A DNA stretch of 64,000 bases from Rheinheimera sp. EpRS3 (GCF_001513785.1 NZ_LNQS01000001.1:744001-808000); one strand, 5' to 3'; positions 7,376 to 18,503 are shown, counted from the stretch's first letter. Numbers and translations: made by a program. Notes: a model not told the origin generated them from the sequence alone.

Positions 7376-8938
7376 CTAAATAGCTTTAACAACCATTTTT
7401 GCACTGCGCCATTTAATAGTACTGAACAAAAACAGGAAAAAACCGCATATTAACCACAATGGCTTATCACCAATACGGCTGTAGGGCGTGGTGCCTGTGC
7501 TCAGGCGTAGCTCGTCTTTTAACACCGCTTCGGTAAACTGAGGTACGGTGGCACTAATATTACCGCTGGCATTAATGGTGGCTGTTACGCCGTTGTTCGT
7601 TGCCCGCAATACCGGCCGGCCAAACTCCAGCGCACGCATTTGGGCAATTTGCAAATGCTGGTGCGGGCCTATGCTGTCACCAAACCAGGCGTCATTGCTT
7701 ACCGTTAGCAGCAGTTGCGTTGCGTCGGTCATATTGGCCGCTATCTGGGCTGGAAAGGCAATTTCAAAACAAATGGCAGGCAGTAAATGGTAGCTGTTGG
7801 CTACCAGATTCGGTTGTACATAAGCACCACGGGTAAACGAGCTCATCGGCAAATCAAAAATAGGAGCCAGTTTGCGTAATAAGCCCTCCAGTGGCACAAA
7901 CTCGCCGATTGGCAGCAAATGGTGCTTGCTGTAGCGGTTGCCGTGGCCGTAAAAATAATCGCCATCGGTGGAGTCGGTATGGCGTTTACCCAGCACAATC
8001 AGGTTGTTCCAGGCTTGTTCGGTTTGGCTGTTGTAATCGAGAATGCCGCTGATGACTGCGGTATTTTGATACAGTGCAGCACGGTTGAGGTTATCAAGAA
8101 AATCCTGTGCTACAGGCTCCAGCCGGGGGATCGCCGCTTCCGGCCAGATAATTAAATCGGCCTGGAAATTTGGCCGTGTCATATCCATATATTTAAGCAT
8201 GGTGGGCCATTCCTGCTCCGGCGCCCAGCGTAAGTCTTGTTTTATGTTGCCCTGCACCAGCGCGACAGACAGTTGTTTATCGCTGTACTGCCAGCCGTTG
8301 AACTTTACCAGATGCGGGCTTAGCACAAATAACAAGCCGGCAATAAACATATAGCTGTAACGGCTGATAGCGCGCTGCTGCAAAAAAAGCTGCGCCAGTG
8401 CTGCGGCAGAAAACACCAGCAAAAAGCTGATGCCGGTTTCGCCAATCAGTGGGGCGAAATCACGCAGGCCCTGGCTGGTTTGGCTGTAGCCCATAGATAA
8501 CCAGGGAAAACCGGTAAATAACCAGCTACGCAGCCATTCTGTCATTGTCCAGCAGGCGGCAAATAACAGTGGCGTAAAAGCCGGGCGTTGCAATTTATAG
8601 CTAAGCCAACTGGCCAGAGCCGGAAACAATGCCAGATAACTAACCAGCAAGGCCATTAGCCCCAAACTGCCTGCCAGTGGCAAGCCACCAAACTGGTCAA
8701 TACTGACATGCACCCAACTGATGCCGACACCAAACCAGCCCAGGCCAAAACTGAAACCTCTTAGTGCTGCCTGCTTTGCTGTTGCTGCACGCTGCAATAA
8801 AAACACCAGCAGCGCCAGACTAAGCAGTGGCAGCCACCAGAGTGTGTAAGGCGCAAAGGCCAGAGTAGTAACCCCACCGGCAGCAATAAGCAGCAGATGG
8901 GGCAGGGCTTGTGACAGCCTGGCGACAACAGGACGCAA
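7376..8938 (-). CDS. lnt: Apolipoprotein N-acyltransferase
   Basis: Integral inner-membrane enzyme that adds the third acyl chain to the N-terminal Cys of lipoproteins, completing their maturation before Lol sorting. The 520-residue protein has about six N-terminal membrane helices and a periplasmic nitrilase domain. The catalytic triad is visible: Glu267 (IIWPEAAIP), Lys338 (RYSKHHLLP) and Cys390 (PAICFEIAF), matching E. coli E267, K335 and C387. It starts five bases after corC, the conserved gene order. The window encodes several lipoprotein substrates (phytase, metallophosphoesterase, prolyl oligopeptidase). Confidence 0.96.
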   Translation of the reverse strand: MRPVVARLSQALPHLLLIAAGGVTTLAFAPYTLWWLPLLSLALLVFLLQRAATAKQAALRGFSFGLGWFGVGISWVHVSIDQFGGLPLAGSLGLMALLVSYLALFPALASWLSYKLQRPAFTPLLFAACWTMTEWLRSWLFTGFPWLSMGYSQTSQGLRDFAPLIGETGISFLLVFSAAALAQLFLQQRAISRYSYMFIAGLLFVLSPHLVKFNGWQYSDKQLSVALVQGNIKQDLRWAPEQEWPTMLKYMDMTRPNFQADLIIWPEAAIPRLEPVAQDFLDNLNRAALYQNTAVISGILDYNSQTEQAWNNLIVLGKRHTDSTDGDYFYGHGNRYSKHHLLPIGEFVPLEGLLRKLAPIFDLPMSSFTRGAYVQPNLVANSYHLLPAICFEIAFPAQIAANMTDATQLLLTVSNDAWFGDSIGPHQHLQIAQMRALEFGRPVLRATNNGVTATINASGNISATVPQFTEAVLKDELRLSTGTTPYSRIGDKPLWLICGFFLFLFSTIKWRSAKMVVKAI

Positions 8939-8943
8939 GATAG

Positions 8944-9816
8944 TTAGTTTTCCTCTGTCTCGGCAGGCTCTTTAGCGCGGATCACTTGCAGCTGCACTAA
9001 ACGGCGGCTGTTCGCTTTGCTGACTTTAAAGGTTAAACCTTCAAGCTCGATACTTTCACCTTTGGCAGGCATATGGCCAAACGCATGCAGCACTATGCCA
9101 CCTATGGTGTCGGCGTCTTCTTCATCAAAGGTGGTGTTAAATGATTCGTTAAATTCATCCAGCGGTGTTAGGGCGCTAACCTGAAACACCCGGGATGCCA
9201 TTTTCTTGATATCGTTTTCTTCTTCATCGTCGTGCTCATCTTCAATTTCGCCGACAATTTGTTCCAGAATATCTTCAATGGTTACCAGGCCGGATACACC
9301 GCCGTATTCATCCACCACTATGGCCATATGGTAACGTTTCTGGCGGAATTCTTTTAGCAGCGCATCAACCCGCTTACTCTCGGGGATAATCACCGCCGGG
9401 CGCAGTAAATCGCGCAGGTGCCAGTCGTTAACATTGGGGTCCAGCGCGTACTGCAGCAGGTCTTTCACCAGCAGTATGCCTTCTATATGGTCTTTGTCTT
9501 CATTGACGACAGGATAACGGCTGTGATTGTTTTCCATCAGGATGGGCAGCATATCAGCGACAGAGTCGTCAATGTCGATGGTGGCCATCTGGGAGCGCGG
9601 TACCATAATGTCACGGGCCCGCATACTGGAAACATCAAGCACGCCGTCCAGCATACTTTTGGTATCGGCATCGATCAGGTTACGCGCTTGCGCTTCGCTG
9701 ATGATGTCTTGTAAGTCAGATATATCTTGTGGTTCTGCACTAAAGATACTGGCGATCCGATCTAACCAGGATTTACCGGCAGAACCGCGACTAGAGTGGG
9801 GATTGTCGTCACTCAT
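8944..9816 (-). CDS. corC: CorC/YbeX CBS-domain protein
   Basis: A 290-residue cytosolic protein with a pair of CBS domains (about residues 66-190, opening at [14 protein letters not shown]) and a C-terminal CorC_HlyC domain (from about 205). Acidic linker [10 protein letters not shown] precedes the C-terminal domain. Members are linked to magnesium/cobalt efflux and, for YbeX, to ribosome metabolism. It lacks the DUF21 membrane part found in longer relatives. Gene order ybeY-corC-lnt is the classic gammaproteobacterial cluster, and the 5-base gap to lnt implies one transcript. Confidence 0.92.
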   Translation of the reverse strand: MSDDNPHSSRGSAGKSWLDRIASIFSAEPQDISDLQDIISEAQARNLIDADTKSMLDGVLDVSSMRARDIMVPRSQMATIDIDDSVADMLPILMENNHSRYPVVNEDKDHIEGILLVKDLLQYALDPNVNDWHLRDLLRPAVIIPESKRVDALLKEFRQKRYHMAIVVDEYGGVSGLVTIEDILEQIVGEIEDEHDDEEENDIKKMASRVFQVSALTPLDEFNESFNTTFDEEDADTIGGIVLHAFGHMPAKGESIELEGLTFKVSKANSRRLVQLQVIRAKEPAETEEN

Positions 9817-9849
9817 GGGTGAACTGTTGCTCCAAAAAACAAAAAAAAC

Positions 9850-10311
9850 CTATTCGTTATCCAACAAATAGGGGTTAGTAATGCCAAGTTGCTGCAATAT
9901 GGTGACTTCTTTGGCTTCCATTTGCTCGGCATCGTCGTCATTTATATGGTCAAAGCCCAATAAATGCAAGCATCCGTGTACTACCATATGTGCCCAGTGG
10001 GCCTGCAGGCTTTTATGTTGCTCTGCCGCTTCTGCAGCCACAACCGGAGCACAAATCACTAAGTCGCCCAATAGTGGCAGCTCGATGCCCGGCGGACACT
10101 GAAACGGAAAGCTCAGCACATTGGTGGGTTTATCTTTGCTGCGATAATCAAAATTCAGCTGCTGGCTTTCGGCGTCATCAACAATCCGCACGGTTACTTC
10201 GGCTTCAGCATGAAAAGGCAGTATGGCCGCATCCAGCCACTGCTGAACCTGTGCTTCGGTGGGTAAGTTATCTGCTGTGCTGGCCAGCTGTAAATCGAGA
10301 GTAATTGCCAT
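9850..10311 (-). CDS. ybeY: Endoribonuclease/rRNA maturation factor YbeY
   Basis: A 153-residue zinc metalloprotein needed for 16S rRNA 3'-end maturation and ribosome quality control. The metal motif is complete: [12 protein letters not shown] gives the three His of H-x3-H-x5-H. The upstream core [14 protein letters not shown] is the family signature. The start codon shares one base with the phoH stop, so the two are coupled. Confidence 0.95.
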   Translation of the reverse strand: MAITLDLQLASTADNLPTEAQVQQWLDAAILPFHAEAEVTVRIVDDAESQQLNFDYRSKDKPTNVLSFPFQCPPGIELPLLGDLVICAPVVAAEAAEQHKSLQAHWAHMVVHGCLHLLGFDHINDDDAEQMEAKEVTILQQLGITNPYLLDNE

Positions 10312-11315
10312 TATTGGCCTTTAGCTGCGTTATCTGCTGCCGCTTTGGCCGCTTCAAAGGCTTCATAAGCCATAACAATGCGCTGCACTATCGGGTGGCG
10401 CACCACGTCTTTGGCGGTAAAGTGGTTAAAGCTGATTTCGTCTACTTCGCTCAGTACATCGATGGCGTGTTTTAACCCGGAATACTGGCCGCGGGGTAAA
10501 TCTACCTGGGTAATATCGCCGGTGATCACCGCCTTTGAGCTAAAGCCAATGCGGGTTAAAAACATTTTCATCTGTTCAACCGTGGTGTTCTGGCTTTCAT
10601 CGAGAATAATAAAGGCGTCGTTCAGCGTGCGGCCGCGCATATAAGCCAGCGGCGCGATTTCAATAATGCCGCGTTCAAGGTACTTTTCAACCTTTTCAAA
10701 GCCAAGCATTTCAAACAGGGCATCGTACAAAGGCCGCAGGTACGGGTCGACTTTTTGTGCTAAGTCGCCGGGTAAAAAGCCCAGTTTTTCACCGGCCTCT
10801 ACCGCCGGGCGCGTTAATACAATGCGCCGCACCAGGTTACGCTCCAGCGCGTCTACCGCACAGGCTACGGCTAAATAGGTTTTACCGGTACCGGCCGGGC
10901 CAATACCAAAACAGACATCATGTTTAAGCACATTGCCAACATAAGCCGCCTGATTCGGGTTGCGCGGTTTGATCAGGCCTTTTTTGGTTTTCAGGCTGAA
11001 ATCGCGCGGCTCGTCGTCATGTTGCTGGTACTGAATATCGTAGTTTTCGCTGATCAGCAAATGCACCTGCTCGGGCGTTAACTCTGCCGTCGGCAAAGCC
11101 GTGGCAGCATACAACTGCTGCAGTACATCTAAAGCAGCGGCAACGTTATCGGCCGGGCCAGCTATTTTCAGCTGGTTGTCGCGTTGGCTGATCTCAACCA
11201 GTAAACGGCGTTCAACGTGTTTTAGGTTATCGTCAAAGGGGCCACATAACAGCGTTAACCGCCGGTTGTCAGCACCTTCCAGCGTTAAATCTGCAGTATG
11301 TAAAGTTGTGCTCAA
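10311..11315 (-). CDS. ybeZ: PhoH-like ATPase (YbeZ)
   Basis: A 334-residue cytosolic P-loop ATPase of the PhoH family, which works with YbeY in RNA metabolism. Walker A is GPAGTGKT, Walker B is [10 protein letters not shown], and the sensor-like [12 protein letters not shown] follows. An N-terminal domain of about 110 residues precedes the ATPase. The C-terminus ends in an Ala-rich tail. It sits between miaB and ybeY with a one-base overlap downstream. Despite the family name there is no reason here to link it to phosphate control. Confidence 0.94.
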   Translation of the reverse strand: MSTTLHTADLTLEGADNRRLTLLCGPFDDNLKHVERRLLVEISQRDNQLKIAGPADNVAAALDVLQQLYAATALPTAELTPEQVHLLISENYDIQYQQHDDEPRDFSLKTKKGLIKPRNPNQAAYVGNVLKHDVCFGIGPAGTGKTYLAVACAVDALERNLVRRIVLTRPAVEAGEKLGFLPGDLAQKVDPYLRPLYDALFEMLGFEKVEKYLERGIIEIAPLAYMRGRTLNDAFIILDESQNTTVEQMKMFLTRIGFSSKAVITGDITQVDLPRGQYSGLKHAIDVLSEVDEISFNHFTAKDVVRHPIVQRIVMAYEAFEAAKAAADNAAKGQ

Positions 11316-11360
11316 ATGCCTGCCTCAGTGTAAAAGGGGGCATTAATGCCCCCGGATCAG

Positions 11361-12794
11361 TTAAGGTGTAAAAGTGGTTACGCCAAGTACGTCTGCTACC
11401 GGCGCGGCTTTTTGCCGTGCCAGAATTTGCTGCGGTGCTATTTCACGGCGCAAGCCCATATCCTGCTCAGTGCGGATTAGCGTACCACGCAATGAATTAC
11501 TGAATACATCAGTAATTTTCACATCGACAAAGCAGCCTATCATGTCTGGCGAGCCTTCAAAATTCACCACACGGTTATTTTCGGTGCGGCCAGTCAGTTC
11601 CATAATATCTTTTTTCGATGGCCCTTCTACCAAAATACGCTGCTCGGTACCGAGCATGCCACGGGCAATTTTCAGCGCCTGCTGGTTAATGCGATCTTGC
11701 AATATATACAACCGCTGTTTTTTCGCTTCTTCACTGACATCATCCGGCAAGTCTGCAGCTGGTGTGCCTGGGCGGGCGCTGTAAATAAAGCTGAAGCTCA
11801 TATCAAAATTGATTGCGGCAATTAAATCCATCGTGGCCTGGAAATCGGCATCGTCTTCACCGGGGAAACCGATAATAAAATCAGACGACATGCTTAAATT
11901 CGGCCGGATTTTCTTCAGCTTACGAATTTGCGATTTATATTCCAGCGCGGTATGGCCGCGTTTCATCAGGTTTAAAATGCGGTCAGAGCCGCTTTGTACC
12001 GGCAGGTGCAGGTGATCAACCAGCTCAGGTACGTCGCGGTATACTTCGATAATATCGTCAGTAAATTCCACCGGGTGCGAGGTGGTGTAGCGAATACGGT
12101 CGATACCGTCAATCGCGGCGACTAAACGCAGTAATTCCGAGAAATGACAGATAGTGCCGTCGAATTTTTCACCGCGGTAGCCGTTAACGTTTTGGCCCAA
12201 CAGGTTGACTTCGCGCACGCCTTGTTCGGCTAACTGGGCAATTTCAAATAACACATCATCCAACGGCCGGCTGACTTCTTCACCGCGGGTATAAGGCACT
12301 ACGCAGAAGGTACAGTATTTTGAGCAGCCTTCCATTACCGAGACAAAGGCGGTTGGGCCATCGGCTTTAGGCTCAGGCAGGCGGTCGAATTTTTCAATTT
12401 CCGGGAAGGACACATCCACCACCGGCGATCTGTTGCCGCGTACGGCGTTGATCATTTCGGGCAGCCGGTGCAGGGTTTGCGGGCCAAAGACGATATCAAC
12501 ATAGGGTGCGCGCTCACGAATGGCTGCGCCTTCCTGTGAGGCTACGCAGCCACCGACACCGATCACTAAATTCGGGTTTTTCTCCTTCAGCGGACGCCAG
12601 CGACCCAGCTGATGGAATACTTTCTCCTGTGCTTTTTCGCGGATAGAGCAGGTGTTTAGCAGAATAACATCTGCCTCTTCTGCCTCTTCGGTCAGCGTAA
12701 AGCCGTGGGTAGCATCCAGCAGGTCGGCCATTTTGGATGAATCGTATTCGTTCATCTGGCAGCCCCAGGTTTTAATGTGCAGTTTTTTGCCCAT
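11361..12794 (-). CDS. miaB: tRNA-i6A37 methylthiotransferase MiaB
   Basis: Radical-SAM enzyme that adds the 2-methylthio group to i6A37 in tRNAs that read UNN codons. The 477-residue protein has the N-terminal UPF0004 domain binding the auxiliary cluster ([12 protein letters not shown], then NTCSIREKA and VGGCVASQ), the radical-SAM motif CSKYCTFC, and a C-terminal TRAM domain ending near GTLIRTE. It is the first gene of the leftward miaB-phoH-ybeY-corC-lnt cluster. A copy of the dispersed palindromic element lies 110 bases upstream. Confidence 0.96.
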   Translation of the reverse strand: MGKKLHIKTWGCQMNEYDSSKMADLLDATHGFTLTEEAEEADVILLNTCSIREKAQEKVFHQLGRWRPLKEKNPNLVIGVGGCVASQEGAAIRERAPYVDIVFGPQTLHRLPEMINAVRGNRSPVVDVSFPEIEKFDRLPEPKADGPTAFVSVMEGCSKYCTFCVVPYTRGEEVSRPLDDVLFEIAQLAEQGVREVNLLGQNVNGYRGEKFDGTICHFSELLRLVAAIDGIDRIRYTTSHPVEFTDDIIEVYRDVPELVDHLHLPVQSGSDRILNLMKRGHTALEYKSQIRKLKKIRPNLSMSSDFIIGFPGEDDADFQATMDLIAAINFDMSFSFIYSARPGTPAADLPDDVSEEAKKQRLYILQDRINQQALKIARGMLGTEQRILVEGPSKKDIMELTGRTENNRVVNFEGSPDMIGCFVDVKITDVFSNSLRGTLIRTEQDMGLRREIAPQQILARQKAAPVADVLGVTTFTP

Positions 12795-12903
12795 TGTGTG
12801 TCGTTACCTGTATTGTCACTTGGAAAAAAGGGAGCGTATTTTAGCCTGTTCGGGCCCGCGTTGCCAGCACTGGCGTAAAATGGCTACTTCGAAGTAGGGC
12901 CGA

Positions 12904-12998
12904 GATCGGTTTACCCACGTCAACGCGCCGTAAACCCATCCGTGGGGGCTCGACTCAGGCATCCATGCCTTCAACGGTTGACTTAGAGTAAACCGATC
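12904..12998 (-). repeat. Dispersed palindromic element, copy 2
   Basis: A 95-bp unit bounded by perfect 11-bp inverted ends, GATCGGTTTAC (12904-12914) and GTAAACCGATC (12988-12998). Read on the minus strand it shares an uninterrupted 46-base block with copy 3 (from CTCTAAGTCAAC to GAGCCCCCA). An inner pair GTCAAC/GTTGAC extends the stem, and GGCATGGATGCC forms a small internal hairpin. It lies between the end of the EamA gene and the miaB start. Confidence 0.85.
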
Positions 12999-13029
12999 CC
13001 TGCCTGTTCATAATGAGTTTGCAGAATCG

Positions 13030-13875
13030 CTATAACAGCCTTTGCCGGGTTGTGATATAACCGGCGTAGAAAATCACCAATACACCGCCAAACCAGGCCA
13101 TGGTTACCGGCTCCTGCCAGAATAAATAACCAAATAAACCGGCAAAAATTACGCTGCTGTAAGTCCACATACCAATATCACTGGCTGGCGCCACGGCATA
13201 AGCGCGCGTCATCGCCAGTTGGCCGATGGCTGCCAGTACGCCCATACCAATAAAAGCCAGCCATACCTCATTGTTTAGCGGCTGCCAGTAAAACGGCAGC
13301 GGCACCGCAGATAAAATGGCAGTCAGCAGCGAAAAGTAAAACACAATACGCACCGCAGGCTCGGTATCAGACATATAACGGATAGTGGTTTTGGTCACGG
13401 CTACCAACACAGCAGATACCAGCGCCACCAGCATAATGGCATCAATAGTGCCAGCGGTGCCGGGTAGTGCCAGCATTACGCCAACAAAACCCAGTGCTAT
13501 GGCAAACAGTGTCAGGCGGCTGGGGCGCTCTTTTAACCAGAATCTGGCGATAATAGGCACAATAAAGGGTGAGAGCAGCAGCACCAGCATACCCTGTGCT
13601 AATGGCAAGCGCGCCAGCACATAGAAAAAGCAGTACATCGAAATAAGCCCGGTTAATGCGCGGCTAAGATGCAGGTACCAGCGTTGGGTTTTTAGCAGGC
13701 TAAAACCGTGTTTGTATAAAAACGGCAGCATTAGCAGCAGGGCAAAAAAGTTACGGAAAAACACCACCTGCACTTCTGACGCGGTGCCGCTGGTAAATTT
13801 AACAATAGCGCCAATACCAGCGAAGCATGCTTCGGCCAGCAGCAGTAGCAAGGCTCCTTTGGCTAACGGCGACAA
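13030..13875 (-). CDS. EamA/DMT-superfamily permease
   Basis: A 281-residue inner-membrane protein with ten predicted helices arranged as two EamA repeats (about residues 8-135 and 145-275). It starts GALLLLLAEACFAGIGAIVK and has a conserved FFRNFFALLLMLPF helix. Members export or import small metabolites, and the substrate cannot be read from sequence. The apparent start is a TTG at 13875 with GCAGG about nine bases upstream. The next Met is internal to the first repeat, so I keep TTG. Confidence 0.85.
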   Translation of the reverse strand: MSPLAKGALLLLLAEACFAGIGAIVKFTSGTASEVQVVFFRNFFALLLMLPFLYKHGFSLLKTQRWYLHLSRALTGLISMYCFFYVLARLPLAQGMLVLLLSPFIVPIIARFWLKERPSRLTLFAIALGFVGVMLALPGTAGTIDAIMLVALVSAVLVAVTKTTIRYMSDTEPAVRIVFYFSLLTAILSAVPLPFYWQPLNNEVWLAFIGMGVLAAIGQLAMTRAYAVAPASDIGMWTYSSVIFAGLFGYLFWQEPVTMAWFGGVLVIFYAGYITTRQRLL

Positions 13876-13985
13876 TATAACAGCCTGCAGCGTGGGTGAT
13901 AAGGCTGACTAGTATATCAGAGCCGGTAGCTGCATTAGCCGCTGCTGACAGAATATATCGCAGCACAGCAGCAGCCTGGCGTTTG

Positions 13986-16900
13986 TCACAGTTCGGTTTG
14001 TAAAAATGCCGGAATATCGGCTGCTGGCATGGGTTTGGCGAATAAATAACCCTGGATCAGGTAGCATTGGCGGCGGTTGAAAAACGCCAGTTGTTGCTCG
14101 GTTTCTACGCCCTCTGCCACACAATACATGCCCAGGCTGTTGGCCATACTGAGCATGGCTTCAATAATGGTTTCATCGCTGCTGTCGATGCCGATATCCT
14201 GCACGAAGCTGCGGTCAATTTTAATGCCATCAATCGGCAGCTCTTTCAGGTATTTTAGTGATGAGTAACCCGTGCCAAAGTCATCCAGTGCCAGTTGTAC
14301 GCCAAGCTCGCTAAGCGCCAGCATGGTATCAATAGCGCTTTGATGGTCGCGCATCAGTGCACTTTCGGTAACTTCAAACCGCAGGCAATTGGCAGGCACC
14401 TGATATTTTTGCAACAAAAACCGGGTATGTTCTACCAGTGCCGGTTGTTCCAGATGCTGGGTGGATAAATTAACAGACAAATACAGCTGATAGCCGTCCA
14501 GATGCCATTGGCGTAAGTCGTTTAAGGCTCTTTCCAGTAACTGGTGTGTCATATTAATAATAAGCCGCAGCTCTTCAGCCAGCGGAATAAACTCAGCCGG
14601 AGAAATTAACCCTTCGCTGCTTTGCCAGCGGATCAGCACTTCAGCCCCCACCACCTGACGGGTCTGACTGTTAACGATGGGCTGATAAAAGTTAACAAAC
14701 TCATCATTCTGCAGTGCTTTACGTAAACGGGTTTCCCGCGCCAGCCGCATATGGGCTTTTTCGTTCATTTCGGCGGTAAAAAACTGAAAGTTGTTACGCC
14801 CGGCTTCTTTGGCATGGTACATCGCCACATCAGCGTGCTTTAGCAGTTCGATAGCATTAATGGCATCGTCAGGATATATGGCTATACCAATACTGGGGGA
14901 TACGCCAACGGTATGAGTACCTAACTGCATAGGTTCACTGACAACGGTTAGCATCTTACGGGCGACATGGCTGATATTGTCTGCGGTTTTATAGCCTTCA
15001 AGCAGCACAATAAATTCATCGCCGCCTAAGCGCGCCACGGTGTCGCTGTCCCGCAGCGTCAGCGTTAAACGCCGGGCTACTTCTTTAAGTAATAAATCGC
15101 CGACATCGTGGCCGAGTGAGTCATTAATCTGCTTAAATTTGTCCAGATCGATAAAGCACAGCGCCAAGGAGCGCTTGTCACGCTTGGCTTGATCAATGCC
15201 GTGGTAAATACGGTCCATTAATAAAGCCCGGTTGGGCAGGCCGGTCAGGGCATCATAGTTGGCCAGGTAACGCAGTTCATCTTCGGCCATTTTTTGCGCG
15301 GTAATATCGGTAAATACCAAGACAAAAAATGCCAGTTCCTGCTGTTCGCCAATGGCACTGATGTTAATCAGCGTAGGACGCTCACGGCCATCCGGGGTAA
15401 TAACCAGCTCTTCACCTTGCCAGTGCTGGCCTGGTTTCATTTCTTTTAACAGCTTGGTGTAAAAACGCCTTCGCATCAGGCTAATACCCAAATGGTGGGT
15501 ACGGGGCTGGTCAAGGTATTGCTCCACGCTGCCAAAGGCATCGGCAAAAGATTGATTGGCAGCAATGACCCGCTGGTTGTTGTCCAGAATAACCACCCAG
15601 TCGCGGGTTTGCTGGAAGGCTTCGCCAAATAGCCGGGCTTTTTCCTGATTGGCGCGGGTTTCGGTGATATTACTAAAGGTGCCAATAACTTTGCTTACGC
15701 TTTTGTCGTTATCATATTCAGTGGCTTTGCCCAGATCGCGAAACCATAGCCAGTTACCGCTTTGGTGCTGCATACGATAGGTAAAATCAAATCCCAGCTC
15801 TGGCTGCTGTAAGAAACGTAACCACTGCGCATTGAAACCCTCCCGGTCGTCAGGATGGATCAGCGTTTGGTGTTGCTGTAACGTCAGCGGGTTCATGGCT
15901 TCATTGTAACCGAGCATGCTGTGAATGCGTGATGCGAACAGCAGGTTAGTGTCAGCCTGCCATTCCCAGGCACCGCTGTTTACCGAGGCCAGAGCCTGTT
16001 TCAGGCGCTGCTCACTTTGCAGGGCTTTGGTATGTATGCTGCGCAGCAGCGCATGCTGATGGCGGCGTAACCGGTAAAATTTATACAACAATAGGGTTAG
16101 CAGGGCGGCGTAGCTTAGCAATGCCCAGCCGGATAACCAGAGAGCGGGTTTTATGTGTAAATGAATTTTTGCCGGTGCGCTTTCAGTGCCGCTTTCGGGG
16201 GAAATAGCCACCACGTTAAAGGTGTAATCACCACTGCTTAGCTGCGGGAAAATAACGCTGTTGCCACGCTGCGGCGGGTAACTGATATTTTGTTTGCCCT
16301 CCAGCCAGTAACGATAACGCATTTTGTGCTGGTTGCTAAAATTCATCGCGCTAAATTGCAGGGTAATACCGAGATCTTTATGCGATAACGTAAAATGGCG
16401 TTCATTTAAATTGGCATTTACCGGCTTTAAATTGCCAGACAACACACTGAGGCCGGTAATAATGGCGTTTGGCTCGGCGGTTTGCTCCTGCAGCCGTGCG
16501 GGCTCTACCAGTGTTACGCCACGCATACTGCCAAAGGCAAGCCGGTTGTCGGCCAGTGTTGCTACTGCACCGCCGTTATATTCATGAGTATAAATACCGT
16601 CATCGCGGGTAAAAAACTCAATTTGCAGAGTATCGGCATCAAGCCGGGCCAGGCCATAATGGCTGGAAAACCAGATATCGTCATGTGCATCCAGTTGCAG
16701 GTTATATACCGCATCTGACAATAAGGTGTCGTCTATGCTGTAAAAATGCAGCAGCTCCAGCGTGTCTGCGGCAAAGCCCAGTAAGCCTACACCCGACATA
16801 CTGATCCACAACCGGCCCTGTTTATCCTGTTGCATAGAGTTGGCAATACGGCCCAGCATAGGCTGGTAGCCAGGCGCCTGATAAATCAGACGGCGGCTGT

Positions 16901-18503
16901 TATTCTGTGGCTGCCATAACCAGATCTCATCCGGTTTTGCCACTAACAAGCCCATATTTTTACCGGTATAAACACCCAAAATAGTACCGCGGCTGTCGCC
17001 GGACGCGCTGAAATCATTACTGATGTCTTCAACTGTGCCGGTGGCCGGTGTGTAACGCATCAGTTTGGTATCGTAAAAGAAGTACCACTGCTGCTGATAC
17101 AGAAAATAGCTGTTGTTTCTGGCGTCTAAATAGTGTTTGTCACTGTCTTTAATATTGGCAGGCAACTGCAGTTTGCCCGTGCTGGTGTTAAATAATCGCA
17201 AGCCATTGGCATTAACCAGCCACAGGTTGCCGTTATCTGCCGGATAAATAGCATAAATAGTGCCATCATGTTCAATAGCTTTGGGGTCCGGGTTTACCAG
17301 ATAACTGGTATTGCTGCCGTTATGCAGCTGGTTTTTATTCAGGCCATTGGCAGTGCCTATCCACAGTGTCTGGTTGTCGCTGGCCAGCAGGCTATAAACC
17401 ACATTACTGCTAAGCGTGGTGTTATCGTTATCGGTGCGGATAATCTGGCTGAAAGCCTGGCTGCGTGGATGCCAGTAATAAGCACCATTGTCGCGCGATG
17501 CCAGCCAGTAACCCCCGGCTTTATCGGCCACTATATCTATGATGGTGTTTTCAAATAAGCCCAGATTAGCATCGCTAAAGCGCAGCACAAATTCTGTATT
17601 TTGCTGTTGCGGATAAAAGCGGTATAGCCCGCGCTCGGTCGGTATCAGGGCGTGATCATCAACCCACTTTACCTGCCAGACATTCAGTGCGGCCAGCTCT
17701 GTTTTAGCTTGATAGGGCGTCTGGTGTTGTAAGTAGGCCAGCATATCGTCAAGGTTAACGCTGTAAAGGCCATCGACAGTACCTATCCACAAACGGTTAT
17801 GCTTAATACTCAGCACTTTGCTGTGCAGCCGGTCAATTGATACCGTACTACTGTCTAAGTAAGGCAGGTACTGGTGTTGATTGTTGCTAAGGTTAACGGC
17901 AATAACACCGTTAAACGCGGCTAGCAGTGCGTAGCCCTGATAATATTGGATATTGCGCAGCCAGCCATCGCTATAACCCGCTTCGCGGATATCAAATAGC
18001 TTCTCATGGCTGCCATCAATTAACGATAAACGAAATACAGCGTGATGGGTGCTCAGCAATAACGTATCGCTGTTGTACGACACCATACCGGAGATAAAAG
18101 CGTCTGAGATAAAAGTGCTGTTGGGTTGGTCGTTCTGCTGGCGTAAACTGCCCGCCAGTTCGATATAACCACTGGCGCGGTTAAAACGGTACAGATCGCC
18201 TGTGGCGGTTGCCGCAAAAATACTGCCGGTGCTGTCCTGCAGTAAGCGGGTAAATGAAATTTCTTTTAAACTGGCCAGCTCAGTACCAACCTGCACCACC
18301 TGATTACTGTCAAAACGGTTAAGGCCGCCCTCGGTAGCCAGCCAGAGAAAGCCTTCCTGGTCCAGCAGCAAATCATTAACTGAACCCTGTGTCAGCCCCT
18401 GATCCGGTGTCAGAGGGCGTAATAGCGGGGCCGCAGCTAAGTTGAACACAGCCAACACCAGAAACAGGGCTGCAATACGCATCAAAGGCTGCACAAAATT
18501 CAC
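13986..18503 (-). CDS. Propeller-sensor GGDEF/EAL c-di-GMP protein
   Basis: A 1505-residue membrane sensor. In order: signal peptide (1-25), periplasmic two-component-regulator-type beta-propeller repeats (about 30-690, many with LWIGT or LWLAT blades), a Y_Y_Y domain (about 735-790), one membrane helix (about 797-815), two PAS domains (about 840-1080), a GGDEF domain with intact GGDEF at about 1160, and an EAL domain. The EAL signature reads EVL (Glu1288), while DFGTGYSSL, IKIDRSFV and EGVE are intact. Both cyclase and phosphodiesterase activity are thus possible. The propeller suggests an extracellular ligand, perhaps a sugar. It is probably transcribed alone. Confidence 0.9.
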   Translation of the reverse strand: MNFVQPLMRIAALFLVLAVFNLAAAPLLRPLTPDQGLTQGSVNDLLLDQEGFLWLATEGGLNRFDSNQVVQVGTELASLKEISFTRLLQDSTGSIFAATATGDLYRFNRASGYIELAGSLRQQNDQPNSTFISDAFISGMVSYNSDTLLLSTHHAVFRLSLIDGSHEKLFDIREAGYSDGWLRNIQYYQGYALLAAFNGVIAVNLSNNQHQYLPYLDSSTVSIDRLHSKVLSIKHNRLWIGTVDGLYSVNLDDMLAYLQHQTPYQAKTELAALNVWQVKWVDDHALIPTERGLYRFYPQQQNTEFVLRFSDANLGLFENTIIDIVADKAGGYWLASRDNGAYYWHPRSQAFSQIIRTDNDNTTLSSNVVYSLLASDNQTLWIGTANGLNKNQLHNGSNTSYLVNPDPKAIEHDGTIYAIYPADNGNLWLVNANGLRLFNTSTGKLQLPANIKDSDKHYLDARNNSYFLYQQQWYFFYDTKLMRYTPATGTVEDISNDFSASGDSRGTILGVYTGKNMGLLVAKPDEIWLWQPQNNSRRLIYQAPGYQPMLGRIANSMQQDKQGRLWISMSGVGLLGFAADTLELLHFYSIDDTLLSDAVYNLQLDAHDDIWFSSHYGLARLDADTLQIEFFTRDDGIYTHEYNGGAVATLADNRLAFGSMRGVTLVEPARLQEQTAEPNAIITGLSVLSGNLKPVNANLNERHFTLSHKDLGITLQFSAMNFSNQHKMRYRYWLEGKQNISYPPQRGNSVIFPQLSSGDYTFNVVAISPESGTESAPAKIHLHIKPALWLSGWALLSYAALLTLLLYKFYRLRRHQHALLRSIHTKALQSEQRLKQALASVNSGAWEWQADTNLLFASRIHSMLGYNEAMNPLTLQQHQTLIHPDDREGFNAQWLRFLQQPELGFDFTYRMQHQSGNWLWFRDLGKATEYDNDKSVSKVIGTFSNITETRANQEKARLFGEAFQQTRDWVVILDNNQRVIAANQSFADAFGSVEQYLDQPRTHHLGISLMRRRFYTKLLKEMKPGQHWQGEELVITPDGRERPTLINISAIGEQQELAFFVLVFTDITAQKMAEDELRYLANYDALTGLPNRALLMDRIYHGIDQAKRDKRSLALCFIDLDKFKQINDSLGHDVGDLLLKEVARRLTLTLRDSDTVARLGGDEFIVLLEGYKTADNISHVARKMLTVVSEPMQLGTHTVGVSPSIGIAIYPDDAINAIELLKHADVAMYHAKEAGRNNFQFFTAEMNEKAHMRLARETRLRKALQNDEFVNFYQPIVNSQTRQVVGAEVLIRWQSSEGLISPAEFIPLAEELRLIINMTHQLLERALNDLRQWHLDGYQLYLSVNLSTQHLEQPALVEHTRFLLQKYQVPANCLRFEVTESALMRDHQSAIDTMLALSELGVQLALDDFGTGYSSLKYLKELPIDGIKIDRSFVQDIGIDSSDETIIEAMLSMANSLGMYCVAEGVETEQQLAFFNRRQCYLIQGYLFAKPMPAADIPAFLQTEL

